Shown one piece after another: positions 23,719 through 34,791 of a stretch of DNA of 64,000 nt. Origin of the DNA: CAWFKS01 sp963816435. Lineage in GTDB: Bacteria > Pseudomonadota > Alphaproteobacteria > Rhizobiales > Rhizobiaceae. The stretch covers positions 1-64,000 of the forward strand of contig CAWFKS010000001.1 in the NCBI GenBank assembly GCA_963816435.1. Reading direction: 5' to 3'. The position numbers were made by a program, and so were the translations under genes. Each line of letters begins with the position of its first letter. The stretch's first letter is position 1. Below the pieces are notes generated by a model, which was not told the DNA's origin, made no database searches, and saw only the letters and a list, made by a program, of their open reading frames with translations.

Positions 23719-25057
23719 ATTGTCGCTTCTGCTCGCGGGCGCGCTGATGGGAGCCTCCGCCATGGGGGTGGTCTACGGCGCGGGCGGCTCCACGGCGATC
23801 GCGGCAGGATCCGAGACCTATCGCCAGCTGGCGATCTTCGGTGACGTGTTCGAGCGGGTGCGCGCCCAGTACGTGACGCCCCCGGACGAAAAGAAGCTGG
23901 TCGAAAGCGCGATCAACGGCATGCTGTCGTCGCTCGACCCGCACTCGTCCTACCTGAACCCCGAAGCCGCGCAGGACATGCGCGTCCAGACCAAGGGCGA
24001 ATTCGGCGGCCTCGGCATCGAAGTCACGATGGAGAACGACCTCGTCAAGGTCATTTCGCCGATCGAGGACACGCCTGCGGCGCGGGCGGGCGTTCTGGCG
24101 GGCGACTACATTTCCGAAATCGACGGCGAGGAGGTTCGCGGCCTCACGCTCTCCGACGCGGTCGAGAAGATGCGCGGCGCCGTCAATACGCCGATCAAGC
24201 TGACGATCCTGCGCGAAGGCGCTGACAAGCCGATCAAGCTGACGATCGTGCGCGACGTCATCAAGGTGAAGGCGGTGCGCTACCGGGTCGACAACGACGT
24301 CGGCTACATGAAGATCAACTCCTTCACCGAGAAGACCTACGACGACCTGGAAGACGCCATCAAGTCGATCAAGAAGCAGGTGCCCGAGGACAAGCTCAAG
24401 GGCTACGTGCTCGACCTGCGGCTCAATCCGGGCGGCCTGCTCAACCAGGCGGTCGACGTCTCCGACGCCTTCCTCGACCGTGGCGAGGTCGTCTCGACCC
24501 GTGGACGCGATCCGAAGGACGTGACGCGCTTCGACGCCGCTCCCGGCGACGATATCGACGGCAAGCCGCTCATCGTGCTGATCAACGGCGGCTCGGCGAG
24601 TGCCTCGGAAATCGTGGCGGGCGCCCTGCAGGACCACCGCCGCGCCACCGTGGTCGGCACGCAGTCCTTCGGCAAGGGCTCGGTCCAGACGATCATCCCG
24701 CTGGGCGAGAACGGCGCACTGAGGCTGACGACGGCGCTCTATTACACGCCGTCGGGCAAGTCGATCCAGGGCACCGGCATCACCCCGGACATCGAGGTCG
24801 ACCAGCCGCTGCCGGACGAGCTCAAGGGTCGTGACGTGACGCGCGGCGAATCGGACCTGCGCGGCCACATCCAGGGCGCGGACGAGAGCGACAAGGGTTC
24901 CGGCTCGGCCGCCTACGTGCCGCCGGACCCGAAGGACGACGTCCAGCTCAACTATGCGATCGACCTGATCGAGGGAAAGAAGACCGATCCCTCCTTCCCG
25001 GCGAGCCCGGACAAGGCGGTCATGAACCAGAACGCCGACGACACGGTGAAGCAGTAG
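23708..25057 (+). CDS. ctpA: C-terminal processing peptidase (S41 family)
   Basis: The 449-residue periplasmic protease has a signal peptide or anchor at residues 1-33, a PDZ domain at about 100-185 (GGLGIEVTMENDLVKVISP) and the S41 catalytic core with Ser298 in GGSASASEI and Lys323 in QSFGKGSVQ, spaced 25 residues apart as in Prc. The ribosome-binding site is AAGGACAGG before ATG 23708. The envC-ctpA pairing is conserved in Rhizobiales and indicates a cell-wall or septum role. A strong terminator follows. Confidence 0.96.
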   Translation: MIRKLSLLLAGALMGASAMGVVYGAGGSTAIAAGSETYRQLAIFGDVFERVRAQYVTPPDEKKLVESAINGMLSSLDPHSSYLNPEAAQDMRVQTKGEFGGLGIEVTMENDLVKVISPIEDTPAARAGVLAGDYISEIDGEEVRGLTLSDAVEKMRGAVNTPIKLTILREGADKPIKLTIVRDVIKVKAVRYRVDNDVGYMKINSFTEKTYDDLEDAIKSIKKQVPEDKLKGYVLDLRLNPGGLLNQAVDVSDAFLDRGEVVSTRGRDPKDVTRFDAAPGDDIDGKPLIVLINGGSASASEIVAGALQDHRRATVVGTQSFGKGSVQTIIPLGENGALRLTTALYYTPSGKSIQGTGITPDIEVDQPLPDELKGRDVTRGESDLRGHIQGADESDKGSGSAAYVPPDPKDDVQLNYAIDLIEGKKTDPSFPASPDKAVMNQNADDTVKQ

Positions 25058-25087
25058 CTCCCGGTCTAGTCCGCAAACAACGACACG

Positions 25088-25116
25088 AGGCCCCGGCATT
25101 GCGCCGGGGCCTTTTT
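25088..25116 (+). terminator. rho-independent terminator after ctpA
   Basis: A 10-bp stem, AGGCCCCGGC with GCCGGGGCCT across a 5-base loop, is followed by TTTTTC. It ends 31 bases after the ctpA stop. Confidence 0.92.
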
Positions 25117-25235
25117 CATTGCGCCGGCTGCTGCAATGCGCGGCAACTTGGTTCCGCCGTGTTTCTCGTCTAACCCTTTGCAGACCGGGCGGGAGTGATT
25201 CTCGCGCCCTCTACGCGAAGAACGCTGAGCGCAAG

Positions 25236-26402
25236 ATGAAGGACATCGATCGCCCGCTGGGCCAGGAGCCCCGCCGGCGTGGTCCGCGCAGGCCGCGCCT
25301 GCCGGGAGCGGGAACGGTGCTCGTTTCCGTTCTGGCGGTGGTGCTGTTCGGTTCGTCAGCCGCGATCGCCCTCCGAGACCGGCCGTTCCGCGATCCCGTC
25401 GAAAAGACACCGCTCACGGTCGAGCGCACGCAGCAGGACGCGGCCAAGCCGGCGCCGCCGGCAAAACCGGAGCAGACCGCAGCGGCAGCCCCCGCAAAGC
25501 GCGACGGACCCTCGATCATCCATGTCGGGCCGCAGCGCGAAACCGGCGGCGAGGGCGTGCTGGTGATCCGGGACCCGTCAGCCGCCGCCCAGGACATCCG
25601 GATTGCGCATCTGCCCGACCGCGACCTCATCGAAGACAGCCCGACCGGTCCGCTGCCGGTGCGCGGGCCCGACGGCAAGCGGCCGTTCGACGTCTATGCG
25701 CGGCCATGGTCGGGCGCACGCGGCGCGCGGGTGGCCATCGTCATCGGCGGGCTCGGCCTGTCGCAGACGGGCACCCAGAACGCGATCGAGAAGCTGCCGG
25801 CGGAGGTGACGCTGGCCTTCGCCTCGCAGGGCAACAGCCTCGACCGCTGGATGCAGGATGCCCGTCGCGCCGGGCACGAGATCGTCATGCAGGTGCCGCT
25901 CGAGCCGTACGACTATCCGAACGTCAATCCGGGCCGCAACACGCTCACCGTGGACGCTTCGGCCGCGGAGAACACCGACAGGCTCGATTGGGCGTTGTCG
26001 CGCACCACCAACTACACCAGCGTCATGAACTACATGGGGGCGCGCTTCGTCACCGACGAGGAGGCGATGAAGCCCGTGATGGCGGAGCTCGGCCAACGTG
26101 GCCTCGGCTATGTCGACGACGGGTCGAGCGCGCGCAGCGTCGCGGAGAACCTGGCGCGCGCCAACGGCGTGCCGTTCATGGCCGCGGACGAGCCCATCGA
26201 CGAGTCGCGGGACCGCGGCGAGATCCTGAAGAAGCTCGACGAACTGGAACGCATCGCGCGCGCCAAGGGCTTCGCGCTTGGCACCGGCTTCGCCTTCGAC
26301 GAGACGGTCGACGCGGTAGCGTCCTGGATTCGCGAAGCAAAGAAGCGGGGCATCGAGATCGTCCCCGTCTCCGCGCTGGCGAGCGATCCTGAGCGGAGCT
26401 GA
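25236..26402 (+). CDS. divergent polysaccharide deacetylase family protein
   Basis: The 388-residue protein has a short cytoplasmic basic N-terminus, one membrane anchor at about residues 25-45 (TVLVSVLAVVLFGSSAAIAL), a Pro/Ala-rich linker to about 100 and a periplasmic domain of the divergent polysaccharide deacetylase group (YibQ-like) from about 165. Family segments seen are VAIVIGGLGLSQTGTQNAI, EVTLAFASQGNSLDRWM, HEIVMQVPLEPYDYP and FVTDEEAMKPVMAELGQRGLGYVDD. The group lacks some zinc ligands of true deacetylases, and its reaction is not settled. Position between ctpA and rppH is conserved in rhizobia. It is 3 bp from rppH. Confidence 0.88.
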   Translation: MKDIDRPLGQEPRRRGPRRPRLPGAGTVLVSVLAVVLFGSSAAIALRDRPFRDPVEKTPLTVERTQQDAAKPAPPAKPEQTAAAAPAKRDGPSIIHVGPQRETGGEGVLVIRDPSAAAQDIRIAHLPDRDLIEDSPTGPLPVRGPDGKRPFDVYARPWSGARGARVAIVIGGLGLSQTGTQNAIEKLPAEVTLAFASQGNSLDRWMQDARRAGHEIVMQVPLEPYDYPNVNPGRNTLTVDASAAENTDRLDWALSRTTNYTSVMNYMGARFVTDEEAMKPVMAELGQRGLGYVDDGSSARSVAENLARANGVPFMAADEPIDESRDRGEILKKLDELERIARAKGFALGTGFAFDETVDAVASWIREAKKRGIEIVPVSALASDPERS

Positions 26403-26404
26403 GC

Positions 26405-26945
26405 ATGAAGAAGCCGAAGAAGGCCGAGGCGAAGAGCGCCGGTCGATCCCGAGACGCTGCCCTACAGGCCATGCGTCGGGGTGGTGGTGCTGAACCGCGA
26501 GGGCTCGTTTGGGCCGGCCGGCGCATTCCCGGAGACGGATACCGAACTCGCCGGCAGCGCCAGGCTGTGGCAGTGGCCGCAGGGCGGCATCGACGAGGGC
26601 GAGGAGGCACTGTCGGCGGCGCGGCGCGAACTTTTCGAGGAAACCGGCATGCGCACGGTCTCGCTGCTCGGCGAGACCCCGGACTGGCTTACCTACGATC
26701 TGCCGCCGCACCTGGTCGGCATCGCCTTCAAGGGCAGGTATCGCGGCCAGAAGCAGAAATGGTTCTGCTTCCGCTTCGACGGCGACGAGGCCGAGATCGC
26801 CATCAACCCGCCGCCGGAAGGCCACACGCCGGAATTCGACGCGTGGGAATGGAAGCGGATCGACGAGATGCCCGAGCTGATCGTGCCGTTCAAGCGCGGC
26901 GTCTATGAAAAGGTCGTCGCCTCGTTCCGAAAACTGGCGGCGTAG
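26405..26945 (+). CDS. rppH: RNA pyrophosphohydrolase (Nudix), interrupted by three single-base shifts
   Basis: RppH removes pyrophosphate from mRNA 5' ends and starts decay. The N-terminal MKKPKKAEAKSA is in the first frame. VDPETLPYRPCVGVVVLNRE follows in the second frame from about 26441, GLVWAGRRI returns to the first frame from about 26501, and from about 26531 the second frame carries PETDTELAGSARLWQWPQGGIDEGE and the Nudix box with ARRELFEETG, then the C-terminal half to 26945. Two insertions and one deletion within 90 bp restore a full 175-180-residue RppH. Such clustering in a short conserved stretch suggests local consensus error. Confidence 0.85.
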
Positions 26946-27011
26946 GCTCGACGGCTTTTTCCTGTCGCGTCCTGCGCGCCATCCACACCGTGTGGCTGCG
27001 AGCACCTTCCA

Positions 27012-27047
27012 CCCAGCCTCCTGACAGCGCGGGGTCAGGAGGCTGGG
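27012..27047. terminator. 14-bp perfect hairpin between convergent rppH and sodC
   Basis: CCCAGCCTCCTGAC at 27012-27025 pairs perfectly with GTCAGGAGGCTGGG at 27034-27047 over an 8-base loop. It lies between two convergent genes. No T-run is present on either side, so it may act as a bidirectional transcript-stabilising or factor-assisted terminator. Confidence 0.55.
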
Positions 27048-27114
27048 CGGCGTGACGCGTTCAGTGGTGAAGATGTGGGCGCAGAGAGGTTCGGCGAGGT
27101 TCCTCGGGAGAGCA

Positions 27115-27645
27115 TCAGCCCGGTTGTTCGATGACCCCGCAGGCCAGCCGCTCGCCGGCGTCGCCCGAAGGCTGGCTCGAATAGTCGTCGATACCGGAAT
27201 GAAGCACGAAGGCCGAGCCGTCGTCGTCCATCACAGGGTTCGTATCGCCGCCGATCGAAATGCGGTCGGTGAAGAACTCGGCCTTCACCACGCCTTGTGC
27301 ATCGGCATGCACATTGGGGAAATCCCCCGGGTGCGGGCCGTTCTCGCTCAATACGCCGTGCTCCTTGCCGGCCGCGAAGTGCCCGCCGGCCGACTTGAAG
27401 CCGTCCGCGGGATCGCAGGCGCCCTTTTCGTGAATATGGAAGCCGTGCGGGCCGGGGGGCAGTCCCGCCATCTCGACGATCACGCGCACGTAGCCTGACC
27501 GCGTGGCTTCCAGCGTGACGGTGCCGACCGGCTTGTTGCCGGTGTCGATCATCTTGGCTGTTGCGGCCTCTTGCTGTGCAAGCGCACCGCCGGTTGTGGC
27601 GGCAAGGAGCACTGAGGCCAGAAGGGCAGGGGCGCTGCGAATCAT
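27115..27645 (-). CDS. sodC: superoxide dismutase [Cu-Zn], periplasmic
   Basis: The 176-residue enzyme dismutates superoxide in the periplasm. A signal peptide (about residues 1-24, ending ALAQ) precedes the SodC fold. Copper-site histidines are visible in GFHIHEKG, the zinc loop in SAGGHFAAGKEHG and GPHPGDFPNV, and the closing ACGVI motif near the C-terminus. The conserved disulfide Cys are in KGACDP and LACGV. ATG at 27645 is preferred; an in-frame upstream ATG would add 15 residues before the signal peptide. The gene is monocistronic here. Confidence 0.93.
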   Translation of the reverse strand: MIRSAPALLASVLLAATTGGALAQQEAATAKMIDTGNKPVGTVTLEATRSGYVRVIVEMAGLPPGPHGFHIHEKGACDPADGFKSAGGHFAAGKEHGVLSENGPHPGDFPNVHADAQGVVKAEFFTDRISIGGDTNPVMDDDGSAFVLHSGIDDYSSQPSGDAGERLACGVIEQPG

Positions 27646-27728
27646 GATGGTCTCCCGTTGCGGCAGGATCGCCGCGTCAGGGGGAAACATGCCGGGGGCG
27701 GTTTTGTTTCAAATCCAACGCCCCAACG

Positions 27729-27756
27729 AAAAACGGCGGGCCAAGGACCCGCCGTT
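27729..27756 (-). terminator. rho-independent terminator of the ATP synthase operon
   Basis: On the minus strand a 9-bp stem, AACGGCGGG with CCCGCCGTT across a 7-base loop, is followed by TTTTTC. It begins 25 bases after the atpC stop. Confidence 0.9.
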
Positions 27757-27780
27757 CGGAATCGCCGTCTGCGGCTGCCG

Positions 27781-28188
27781 TCAGCCGGGAATGACCACGC
27801 CTTCCAGCATGGTGAGCTGGTGCAGATATTCCTCGATACGGCTCTTTTCCTCGTGGTCCTCGGTATCGGCAAGGTCCTCGCGCGCCTCCTGGATGCGGCG
27901 CTGTATGTGCTCGCGCTCGATGTCCCGGTGATGCGTCGCGGACTCTGCGAGAAGCGTGACGCCGTCGGGCAGGATATCGGCGAAGCCGCCGAACACCACA
28001 TAGCGTTCCTCGCCGCCCTCGGTCGGCTTGACGGTGACCACGCCGGCCTTCAGCGAGGTCATGACCGGCGCATGATGGGCCATCACCGTCATGTCGCCCT
28101 CGGTGCCGGGAACGACGACGGACTCTACGTCCTGCGAAACCAGCAGGCGCTCCGGCGAGACGAGTTCGAACTTGAAGCTGTCAGGCAT
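27781..28188 (-). CDS. atpC: ATP synthase F1 epsilon subunit
   Basis: The 135-residue epsilon subunit of the F1 central stalk starts FKFELVSPERLLVSQDVESVVVPGTEGDMTV, the typical beta-sandwich, and ends in a helical segment (about 87-130) that in many bacteria inhibits ATP hydrolysis. It is the last gene of atpHAGDC. The spacer to atpD holds a long palindrome. Confidence 0.96.
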   Translation of the reverse strand: MPDSFKFELVSPERLLVSQDVESVVVPGTEGDMTVMAHHAPVMTSLKAGVVTVKPTEGGEERYVVFGGFADILPDGVTLLAESATHHRDIEREHIQRRIQEAREDLADTEDHEEKSRIEEYLHQLTMLEGVVIPG

Positions 28189-28199
28189 GCATTGCTAGC

Positions 28200-28286
28200 G
28201 AACAGTGAATAGCGAATAGCGAGTAGAATGCTCGCGCCGCCGATCCGTATCCGTATTCGCTACTCCCTAATTCGCTACTCGCTTGT

Positions 28287-28288
<2 letters not shown>
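28200..28288. repeat. imperfect long palindrome in the atpD-atpC spacer
   Basis: Arms at about 28200-28226 and 28261-28288 are imperfect reverse complements. Each is built from GCGAATA/GCGAGTAG units, and both outer ends read GAACA on their own strand. The right arm runs into the atpD stop codon. The loop is 34 bases. This looks like a small dispersed palindromic repeat of the type common between rhizobial genes. Confidence 0.7.
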
Positions 28289-29753
<1,465 letters not shown>

Positions 29754-29776
29754 GTTGCTTCCTCTTTGAAGTCTCG

Positions 29777-30649
29777 TCAGAGCGCCTCGGCGCCCGAAAT
29801 GATCTCGATCAGTTCCTTGGTGATCTGCGCCTGGCGCTGGCGGTTATAGGTGATCGACAGCTTGTCGATCATCTCGCCGGCGTTGCGCGTGGCGTTGTCC
29901 ATCGCCGTCATCTTGGCGCCCATCTCGCCGGCGGCGTTCTCGAGAAGCGCCCGGAAGATCTGCACGGAAATATTGCGCGGGATGAGGTCGGCCAGAATGC
30001 CGGCCGCATCCGGCTCGTAATCGTAGACGGCCGCCGCCTCGCCCTCTTCCTCGGCGGGAGCGCTGGCGGGGATGATCTGCTGCGCCGTCGGCACCTGGCT
30101 GATCACCGACTTGAACTCGGAATAGAACAGCGTGCAGACGTCGAACCCGCCCTCGTCGAAAAGCGCGATCACCTTCTTGGCGACCGCCTCGGCGTGGCCG
30201 AAATTGATCTGCTTGGCCTCGCGCATCTCGATGCGGTCGATGATCAGCTTGCCGAAATCACGGCGAAGCATGTCATAGCCCTTGCGACCGACCGTGATGA
30301 TCTTGACGGTCTTGCCCTCGCCCTGCAGGCGGCGGATGTTTTCGCGCGCCAGCCTGACGATCGAGGAGTTGAAGCCACCGCACAGGCCGCGGTCCGCGGT
30401 GCAGACCACGAGCAGGTGCGTGTCGTCCTTGCCGGTGCCGGCCATCAGCGGCGGAGCATCGGTGCCGGCCACCGCGGATGCGATGTTGGCGAGCACCTTG
30501 CCCATGCGCTGGGAATAAGGCCGCGCGGCTTCCGCCGCCTCCTGGGCACGGCGCAGCCTCGCCGCGGCGACCATCTGCATCGCCTTGGTGATTTTCTGCG
30601 TCGCCTTGACGGAGGCGATGCGGTTGCGAAGGTCTTTTAGTGAAGCCAT
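29777..30649 (-). CDS. atpG: ATP synthase F1 gamma subunit
   Basis: The 290-residue rotor subunit begins MASLKDLRNRIASVKATQKITKAMQMV and ends NRQRQAQITKELIEIISGA, the two long helices of the coiled-coil axle. The central TADRGLCGGFNSSI motif is present. It lies between atpA and atpD in the operon. Confidence 0.97.
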   Translation of the reverse strand: MASLKDLRNRIASVKATQKITKAMQMVAAARLRRAQEAAEAARPYSQRMGKVLANIASAVAGTDAPPLMAGTGKDDTHLLVVCTADRGLCGGFNSSIVRLARENIRRLQGEGKTVKIITVGRKGYDMLRRDFGKLIIDRIEMREAKQINFGHAEAVAKKVIALFDEGGFDVCTLFYSEFKSVISQVPTAQQIIPASAPAEEEGEAAAVYDYEPDAAGILADLIPRNISVQIFRALLENAAGEMGAKMTAMDNATRNAGEMIDKLSITYNRQRQAQITKELIEIISGAEAL

Positions 30650-30670
30650 GCGGCTGCCCCGGCTCCCGGA

Positions 30671-32199
<1,529 letters not shown>

Positions 32200-32200
<1 letters not shown>

Positions 32201-32760
32201 CAGCCGACCTCTTTCAGTGCAAGCTTGAGCGAATTGAGTTTGGTTTTGAGCGAAGTGTCTATCTGGCGCGAGCCCAACTTCACGACGAGACCGCCGAGGA
32301 TGGAGGGATCGACGGCCAGGTTGACCGACACGTCCTTGCCAGCCACGCCCTTCAGCGTGGCTTCGAGTTCCCGTTGCTGCGCTGCGGTGAGCGCATGAGC
32401 CGAGGTAACGTCGGCCGTGACCTCACCGCGGGCCTCGGCAGCGATGCGGCGGAATCCCCTGATCATGTCGGGCACGGCGAACAGCCGACGGTTGGACGCC
32501 GCGACGCGCAGGAAATTGCCGACCAGATCGCTGATGCCGGCCTTCTCGACGATCGCCGAGATGGCACGATACTGGTCGTCGGCCGAAAAGACCGGGCTTT
32601 TCACGAGGCGCTGCAGGTCGGTGCTCTCGGAGAGCAGGGTCTCGATGTCGGCGAGATCCTTCTCGACCGCCTCGACGGCGTTGTCTTCCTGGGCGAGTTC
32701 GAACAGCGAACCCGCATAGCGTTCGGCAACCCCGGAGATCATCGAACCTGATTGTGCCAC
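32200..32760 (-). CDS. atpH: ATP synthase F1 delta subunit
   Basis: The 186-residue peripheral-stalk subunit has the OSCP-type N-terminal helical bundle (VAERYAGSLFELAQEDNAVEAVEKDL) and the C-terminal conserved segment TSAHALTAAQQRELEATLKGVAGKDVSVNLAVDPSILGG, here seen in parts. It is the first gene of the operon. The operon promoter must lie in 32761-33044, where no gene is recognised. Confidence 0.95.
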
Positions 32761-33044
32761 GGTCCGTCGCTTCTTTCTGACTGACAGGCCGCAAGATTAG
32801 GCGCTGGAGCGGATGACTCTGGCTAAATCTTTGACCTTGTTGATATTTTCCGACACGGCATAAAGCCCTGTCGAGCTCCCGGCCGGAAGTCGCATGCCGT
32901 CTAGCACAGGGTAGCAAGACTCGCAACACGCCGAAAGGCGGGCTTTCGTGCCTGTTTGTAGTGGCAACTCACCCATGCGGGTGGCGTAGCGGGGCTCTTT
33001 GCGCTGGCGACCGGTACCGAGCGCTCAGCGAAGGGGCGGCCGAA

Positions 33045-33440
33045 TCAACGCACGAGCCCGAATGCGTAGCCCAGCGGCAGGGCCGCCAATACCAGTTCGA
33101 CGGCGAAGAAGGCCCAGTTGTAGAGCGTGTTGCCCTTGTCGGACATCATCGACACCAGCCGCCCAAAGGCGGTGAACAGCCAGGCCAGGCCGAGCGCGAT
33201 GTAGACCAGTGGCTGGGCAAGCAGCACGCAGGCCAGCCCGACGCCGAGGTGGAACCCGGAAATCGTGCCGCGCGCTTCCGCGACGGCCTCGGGGTGATCG
33301 GCGCGGGTCTGCAGGCGCAGAATGCGCAGCGCGGTCACCGGCGCGAACAGCGCCAGCAATCCGAACAGGAGCGTCAGTGCCGCCGACGACCAGGCCAGCC
33401 ACTCGCCGTTGCTGGTCGGCCACGGAAACGTCAGGTCCAT
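33045..33440 (-). CDS. small integral membrane protein, DUF4345-like
   Basis: The 131-residue protein has four predicted membrane segments (about 15-38, 60-82, 84-102 and 110-128) with a polar ILRLQTRADHPEAVAEARGT segment in the first loop. It resembles the DUF4345 group. No catalytic motif is visible and the function is unknown. It lies upstream of the ATP synthase operon on the same strand, with a 284-bp gap, and is divergent from the thioredoxin gene. Confidence 0.7.
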   Translation of the reverse strand: MDLTFPWPTSNGEWLAWSSAALTLLFGLLALFAPVTALRILRLQTRADHPEAVAEARGTISGFHLGVGLACVLLAQPLVYIALGLAWLFTAFGRLVSMMSDKGNTLYNWAFFAVELVLAALPLGYAFGLVR

Positions 33441-33668
33441 CCGATTTTCCCTCCTGTCGGCCCGGCGAATCGCTACCGATTATCGACTGCAATCAGCGCC
33501 GCGGCCAGAGCCTCGTTCGTCGTTGCGGAGAGCGGGGCTACCACCCGGCTCGTGATCGAAGGACTTCGCCGACGCACGGGACCGTGATTCCGCTTGCGCC
33601 GATCGTGACCGCCGTGCGCGGACGCGATGCACTATGGTCGCGCCATGTCGAAAATCGGAGCCTGTGAC

Positions 33669-34058
33669 ATGAGATCCATCCGCTTTCTTTCCGGACTGGC
33701 CGCGGCCTTCCTGTTCCTGGTCTCGGTGCCGGGGTTCGCGGCCGAGATGCCATTCACCCAGGAGGCATTCGCCGACGCGCAGTCTGCCGGCAAACCGATC
33801 CTGGTCGAGATACATGCTTCCTGGTGCCCGACCTGCCGCGCTCAGAAGCCGATCATCGACGGGCTGACCTCGAAGGAGCCGTACAGCGAAATGACCGTGC
33901 TGCGCGTCGACTATGACGGGCAGAAGGACGTGGTCCGAGCCTTCGACGCGCGCCAGCAATCGACCCTGATCGTCTTCAAGGGCGATACGGAGGTCGGCCG
34001 CTCGGTCGGCGACACGCGCGCCGCCTCGATCGAGGCGCTGCTCGACAAGGCGATCTGA
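33669..34058 (+). CDS. periplasmic thioredoxin-family protein
   Basis: The 129-residue protein has a signal peptide (about residues 1-23, MRSIRFLSGLAAAFLFLVS...FAAE) and a thioredoxin fold with active site WCPTC. The cis-Pro loop appears altered: the segment QQSTLIVFKG has Thr where Pro is usual. It is a candidate DsbD-gamma-like or thioredoxin-like reductase, and the CcdA-type membrane protein encoded 6 bp downstream would supply electrons. ATG at 33645 would add a non-signal N-terminus and is less likely. Confidence 0.85.
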   Translation: MRSIRFLSGLAAAFLFLVSVPGFAAEMPFTQEAFADAQSAGKPILVEIHASWCPTCRAQKPIIDGLTSKEPYSEMTVLRVDYDGQKDVVRAFDARQQSTLIVFKGDTEVGRSVGDTRAASIEALLDKAI

Positions 34059-34064
34059 CGCGCC

Positions 34065-34781
34065 ATGGCGGCGTATCTCTTCGCGTTCCTGGCGGGGATA
34101 CTGTCGATCCTGTCGCCCTGCGTGCTGCCGCTTCTGCCGGTGGTGCTCGGCGCCGCCAATTCCGAGCACCGCTACGGCCCGGCGGCGCTGGCGGCCGGCC
34201 TGGCATTGTCCTTTACCGTCATCGGCGTGTTCATCGCGACGATCGGGTTTTCGCTCGGTCTCGACCAGGGCGTGTTCAGGCTGCTGGCGGCAATCATCAT
34301 GATCGGGCTGGGGCTCGCCATGGCCGTGCCCGCCGCGCAGGCCCGCCTGTCACTCGCCGGCGCGCCGCTGGCCGATTGGTCAGAGCGCAGGTTCGGCGGC
34401 TTCTCGACGTCGGGCCTCTCAGGCCAATTCGGAGTAGGCCTGCTGCTCGGCGCGGTATGGAGCCCGTGCGTGGGGCCTACCCTGGGTGCGGCCTCGCTGC
34501 TTGCCGCGCGGGGCAGCGACATTCCTGCGGTCGTGCTGACGATGCTGGTCTTCGGCATCGGCGCGGCGCTGCCGCTGGTCGTGCTGGGGCTCGCCTCCCG
34601 CGAACTGATGATGCGCATGCGCGGCCGCCTGCTCGCCGGCGGCGCGGCCGCCAAGACCGGGCTCGGCATTCTTCTCGTCGTGGTCGGGCTCGCCATCCTC
34701 ACCGGCTTCGACAAGGTGCTGGAGACGGCACTGGTCAACGCCTCGCCGCTATGGCTGACGGATCTCACCACGCGTTTCTGA
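34065..34781 (+). CDS. CcdA-family thiol-disulfide transmembrane protein
   Basis: The 238-residue protein has six membrane segments and the two CcdA/DsbD-beta cysteines, in LSPCVLPLLPVV near residue 20 and WSPCVGPTLGAA near residue 138. It carries reducing power from cytoplasmic thioredoxin to periplasmic partners. Its pairing with the thioredoxin-fold protein, only 6 bp apart, suggests a split DsbD. The final partner (cytochrome c apoproteins or a peroxide-handling enzyme) cannot be told. Confidence 0.88.
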   Translation: MAAYLFAFLAGILSILSPCVLPLLPVVLGAANSEHRYGPAALAAGLALSFTVIGVFIATIGFSLGLDQGVFRLLAAIIMIGLGLAMAVPAAQARLSLAGAPLADWSERRFGGFSTSGLSGQFGVGLLLGAVWSPCVGPTLGAASLLAARGSDIPAVVLTMLVFGIGAALPLVVLGLASRELMMRMRGRLLAGGAAAKTGLGILLVVVGLAILTGFDKVLETALVNASPLWLTDLTTRF

Positions 34782-34791
34782 GTGTGGCGAT

